Origin: Seleniivibrio woodruffii
GTDB lineage: Bacteria; Chrysiogenota; Deferribacteres; Deferribacterales; Geovibrionaceae
NCBI RefSeq assembly: GCF_004339245.1
Contig: NZ_SMGG01000006.1
Coordinates: 241,087-305,086, forward strand
Reading direction: 5' to 3'
DNA: 64,000 nt
The position numbers and the translations under genes were made by a program. Positions 61,506 through 64,000 of this stretch are shown in pieces. Position 1 is the first letter of the stretch. Every line of letters starts with the position of its first letter. The notes under the pieces were generated by a model, which was given only the letters and a program-made list of their open reading frames with translations, ran no database searches and was not told the DNA's origin.

Positions 61506-62610
61506 TATCCAGAGTTCCTATTATCGCCGCCGCAACCGTGCGCACGTCCTCATCGGTCATTGTTGAGCATGAAGGCAGGCAAAGTCCTTTGCTGAAAAGC
61601 TTTTCTGATGTGCCGTTCACAACCCTTTCCGCATCTTTGAAAACAGGCTGCATATGCATCGGCTTCCAGAGGGGTCTGGTCTCGATACCCTGATTGGCAA
61701 GCTTTTTCATCAATACCATTGGGTCGATACCTTCAAACAATGCAGTGGTCAGCCAGCGGTTGCCATCAGCCTTCTCATGTTGGGGCATCAGCTTTATCCG
61801 GCTGTCATTTGCAAATTCTTTTTCGTAAGTTTTGAAGATACGCCTGCGGGCGGCTATCCGCTCATTCAGAATTTCCATCTGCGCAAGCCCCACTGCTGCG
61901 TGGAGGTTACTGAGGCGGTAGTTATAACCAACGTTCAGGTGCTCGTAATGCATCACAGGCTCACGAGCCTGAGTGGAATAATAGGACGCTTTTTCGATGT
62001 ATTCTTTGTTCTCAGACAGAAGCATCCCGCCTCCGCCCGTTGTTATCAGTTTATTGCCGTTGAACGACAGAATACCCATCGTGCCGAAGGTTCCGCACTG
62101 CCTGTCATCGTATGATGCTCCTATGGCCTCCGCCGCATCTTCAATAAGAGTAACGTTGTACCTGTCGCACACCATACAGATGTCGTCCATGCTTGCTGGC
62201 TGACCGTAAAGATGCGTCAGAATCAGTGCCTTGGGGGTCTTCGCAGTTTTTTTCAGATAATCTTCCAACAGGTTTGGGTCAAGGTTCCACGTCCCCTCTT
62301 CGCTGTCGATGAATATCGGATTCGCCCCGATATAGCTGACAGGAGCAACGGATCCTATGAAAGTGAACGTGGACGCAAGAACATCGTCATATTTGGTTAT
62401 GCCCATAGCCAGAAGCGCAAGATGTATTGCCGACGTACCGTTGACAACTCCCAGCACATATTTTGAGCTTGTCAGCTTTTTGACTGCATACTCAAATTCA
62501 GGCATGAACCGCCCCACAGGCCCGATGTTGTTGTTCTCTATCGCTTCGGAAATGTATTTCAGCTCTCTGTTATCATCGCTCAGGTGTGGTATGGAAAGAT
62601 TATATTTCAT
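61495..62610 (-). CDS. DegT/DnrJ/EryC1-family sugar aminotransferase
   Basis: 371 residues, PLP-dependent. The PLP lysine is in SFNGNKLITTGGGGM; NGTSAIHLALLAMGI, IEDAAEAIGASYDDRQCGTFG and GYNYRLSNLHAAVGLAQMEIL are typical. Such enzymes make 4-amino sugars for surface glycans (LegC/PglE type). It stands alone, and the sugar cannot be named. AAAGGA is six bases before the ATG. Confidence 0.92.
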   Translation of the reverse strand: MKYNLSIPHLSDDNRELKYISEAIENNNIGPVGRFMPEFEYAVKKLTSSKYVLGVVNGTSAIHLALLAMGITKYDDVLASTFTFIGSVAPVSYIGANPIFIDSEEGTWNLDPNLLEDYLKKTAKTPKALILTHLYGQPASMDDICMVCDRYNVTLIEDAAEAIGASYDDRQCGTFGTMGILSFNGNKLITTGGGGMLLSENKEYIEKASYYSTQAREPVMHYEHLNVGYNYRLSNLHAAVGLAQMEILNERIAARRRIFKTYEKEFANDSRIKLMPQHEKADGNRWLTTALFEGIDPMVLMKKLANQGIETRPLWKPMHMQPVFKDAERVVNGTSEKLFSKGLCLPSCSTMTDEDVRTVAAAIIGTLDISG

Positions 62611-62738
62611 AGGTAATGTCCTTTGTTAGAGTATATAGATAATATCGGCAGAAATTAATTTGATTATAACATTATTAATTAGCCACAATCATATGCTAGT
62701 TAAATGCTAACAATTAATTATTCAATCCATTTGTGCGG

Positions 62739-62744
62739 TATAAT
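62739..62744 (+). promoter_or_regulatory. Candidate -10 of the 62783 gene
   Basis: A perfect TATAAT, 38 bases before the ATG, inside an AT-rich gap (62611-62782) with no good -35. Confidence 0.35.
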
Positions 62745-62782
62745 ATATTAAATTAATTACTAAGCTTAAAAAGGTGGTTTAG

Positions 62783-63388
62783 ATGAGTAGTTCCTTTTGC
62801 ACATTAATTTCAAACATCGAGCCTGAGTGGGTAATGATCCTAGTTACTATTGTTTATGTATACTTCTCATATCAGCTGACAAAAGAAACAAAACAATTAC
62901 GAATACTTGGTACATCACCAGAATTATCCATTCATATGCAATCATTTAAAAGATCTACTCATCTGGAGATAGTGATACAAAATATTGGAAAAGGTATCGC
63001 ATATAATACAGAAGTCAGTTTTGATAAAACTTTTATTAATACAATACATGAATATGCAAAACATCTACCAGAAGTCATAAAAATTAGTCATTTCGCGCCT
63101 GGACAACAAATTGCATATTTAGTGTGTGCCTATCAGAATCTTCCTGACGGAGATAATTCATTCTTTGACATGACCATTCAGTACGAGAAAGAAGATAAAA
63201 AAATGATTACTAAAAAGATCAGATACAACTACTCCTTTTTAAAAGGAAGCGACGTATCAATTCCCTACGAATTGGAAAAGCAAAAGCAAATGTTTGAAAA
63301 CCTAGGTAAAACTATTAATAACGGTATCAAAGTACTATCTAAGGATATAGTTAAAGAATTACAAAGCATGAAAGATAATTATAAGTGA
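62783..63388 (+). CDS. Unknown AT-rich orphan protein with one membrane helix
   Basis: 201 residues, not recognised. One N-terminal membrane helix (WVMILVTIVYVYFSYQL) is followed by about 150 residues of soluble, beta-then-helical sequence and a lysine-rich C-terminus. AAGGTGG precedes the ATG. Base and codon use are much more AT-rich than in the surrounding genes, suggesting recent transfer. It lies alone beside a repeat mosaic and the rRNA operon. Confidence 0.65.
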   Translation: MSSSFCTLISNIEPEWVMILVTIVYVYFSYQLTKETKQLRILGTSPELSIHMQSFKRSTHLEIVIQNIGKGIAYNTEVSFDKTFINTIHEYAKHLPEVIKISHFAPGQQIAYLVCAYQNLPDGDNSFFDMTIQYEKEDKKMITKKIRYNYSFLKGSDVSIPYELEKQKQMFENLGKTINNGIKVLSKDIVKELQSMKDNYK

Positions 63389-63439
63389 GCTACACATGGA
63401 TGCGTCTATTTATGATATTTTAAATTTAACTGTTGCATG

Positions 63440-63896
63440 TACTTTCGCTATACTGAGGTTTTAGCCGAAGGATCTCGAACGCTGAGACTCTTCGGCAATC
63501 CCTCACAACAACACTGAATGTCTTCGCGAGGAATAGAGTGACAGATTACTTCAGATTGATAAAAAGGAATGTAAATCCCTCCCAGCCTCCCTTTGCTAAA
63601 GGGAGGAGTAAGACAGAGATAATCGATATGTTTGAGCTTTCAGGTGTGATGTACGTGGAAGACTGCCGCACCTGCGTTGCAGGTTCGCAGTGACGCATCT
63701 TGTATTTATAGTTTGCGATAATCTGGTTTAAAGAATAATCGATTAGAGATTGCTTCGGGCTATGCCCTCGCAAAGACGAGTATTATTTTTCTCAAAAGCG
63801 AACAGTACAAGGAAGATTTCGAATGACGAAGGGAGTGTATACAGATATACATGACCGAGGAATGAGAAAGATGACGAAGTAATGTGAAGGTTTTCA
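63440..63896. repeat. Mosaic of degenerate interspersed repeats
   Basis: No gene in 63389-63915. It has partial A-type ends (GTCTTCGCGAGGAATAG near 63519, GCACCTGCGTTGCAGGTTCG near 63670, CCCTCGCAAAGACG near 63767), a CCCTCC-type hairpin (63574-63611) and an element (63800-63896) that shares AGTACAAGGAAGATT with 9795-9815. This last lies directly downstream of the 5S gene. Confidence 0.8.
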
Positions 63897-63915
63897 GAAA
63901 AATGGACGTAAAAAA

Positions 63916-64000
63916 TCCCTGGCGGCGACCTACTCTCCCATGTGTTAATCTTCACACAGTATCCTCGGCGCTGGAGAGCTTAACTTCCGTGTTCGAAATG
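63916..64000 (-). rRNA. rrf: 5S ribosomal RNA, 3' part
   Basis: The minus-strand sequence has the conserved 5S features CGAACACGGAAGTTAAGC, CTCCAGCGCCGAGGATAC and GGGAGAGTAGGTCGCCGCCA, then a T-run beyond 63916. The 5' part lies past the right edge. It marks the end of an rRNA operon on the minus strand. Confidence 0.95.

Overview
The window looks like a piece of the main chromosome of a Gram-negative, flagellated, respiring bacterium. It has lipid A and Kdo genes (waaA, an lpxL-type acyltransferase, lpxB, a YejM-like protein), an outer-membrane porin, a TolC-like protein and a large block of flagellar genes. NikR and HypE point to a [NiFe] hydrogenase elsewhere in the genome. GC content is moderate and genes are tightly packed with many ATGA or TAATG overlaps and several TTG or GTG starts. 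The gene set resembles Deferribacterota (Geovibrio, Denitrovibrio, Seleniivibrio lineage), but that is an inference from content and not proven by the sequence.

Layout. 1-5320 (minus): gpsA, polA, a DUF484-GGDEF diguanylate cyclase and hisD, the last running off the left edge. 5379-9353: a ComFB-like gene on plus, then lolD, an MTA/MTI phosphorylase, murB and an unknown membrane-anchored protein on minus. 9401-9760 is a 360-bp element encoding a small GIY-YIG nuclease between imperfect inverted repeats. 10001-15156 (minus): a porin, an exported FG-GAP protein, hslU and hslV. 15242-17931 (plus): a lipid A/Kdo operon. 17940-18806: a repeat cluster including a 230-bp tandem array, next to a DUF1461 membrane protein and a previously uncounted 33-residue membrane protein. 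19857-24119 (plus): argD-argF-argG-glyQ, then a class D beta-lactamase, nikR and rsgA. 26510-37594: tpx, an unknown protein, a DJ-1 protein, trpB2-queH, a chemoreceptor, UDP-sugar genes uxs-ugd, then a long plus-strand run (DUF2905, YjbQ, DHH phosphoesterase, engB, phospholipase D-like, small cytochrome c).

37597-47810 (minus) is the flagellar region: fliK-flgD-flgE behind a sigma-54-like promoter, then motA-motB-fliL-fliN-fliO-fliP-fliQ, followed with a 1-bp gap by a secreted caspase-like protease. fliM is absent between fliL and fliN, and fliR/flhB do not follow fliQ. 47897-52406 (minus) is hypE-hisI-pilM-lipoprotein-lpxB. 52723-62610 holds a SulP transporter, a YejM-like protein, an AhpD-like protein divergent from a LysR-thioesterase-ferredoxin/nitroreductase operon, an RRM protein with a structured leader, a glutathione peroxidase, a TolC-family protein and a DegT aminotransferase. 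The right end has an AT-rich orphan gene, a mosaic of degenerate repeats and the 3' end of a minus-strand 5S rRNA gene.

The most interesting signal is the short interspersed repeat system. The ends of the GIY-YIG element match the ends of non-coding repeats elsewhere in the window, and the nuclease stop codon lies inside one terminal repeat. This suggests an autonomous copy with MITE-like derivatives. Other repeat families (palindromic hairpins at convergent gene ends, a CCCTCC-type hairpin, and an element beside the rRNA operon) accompany it.
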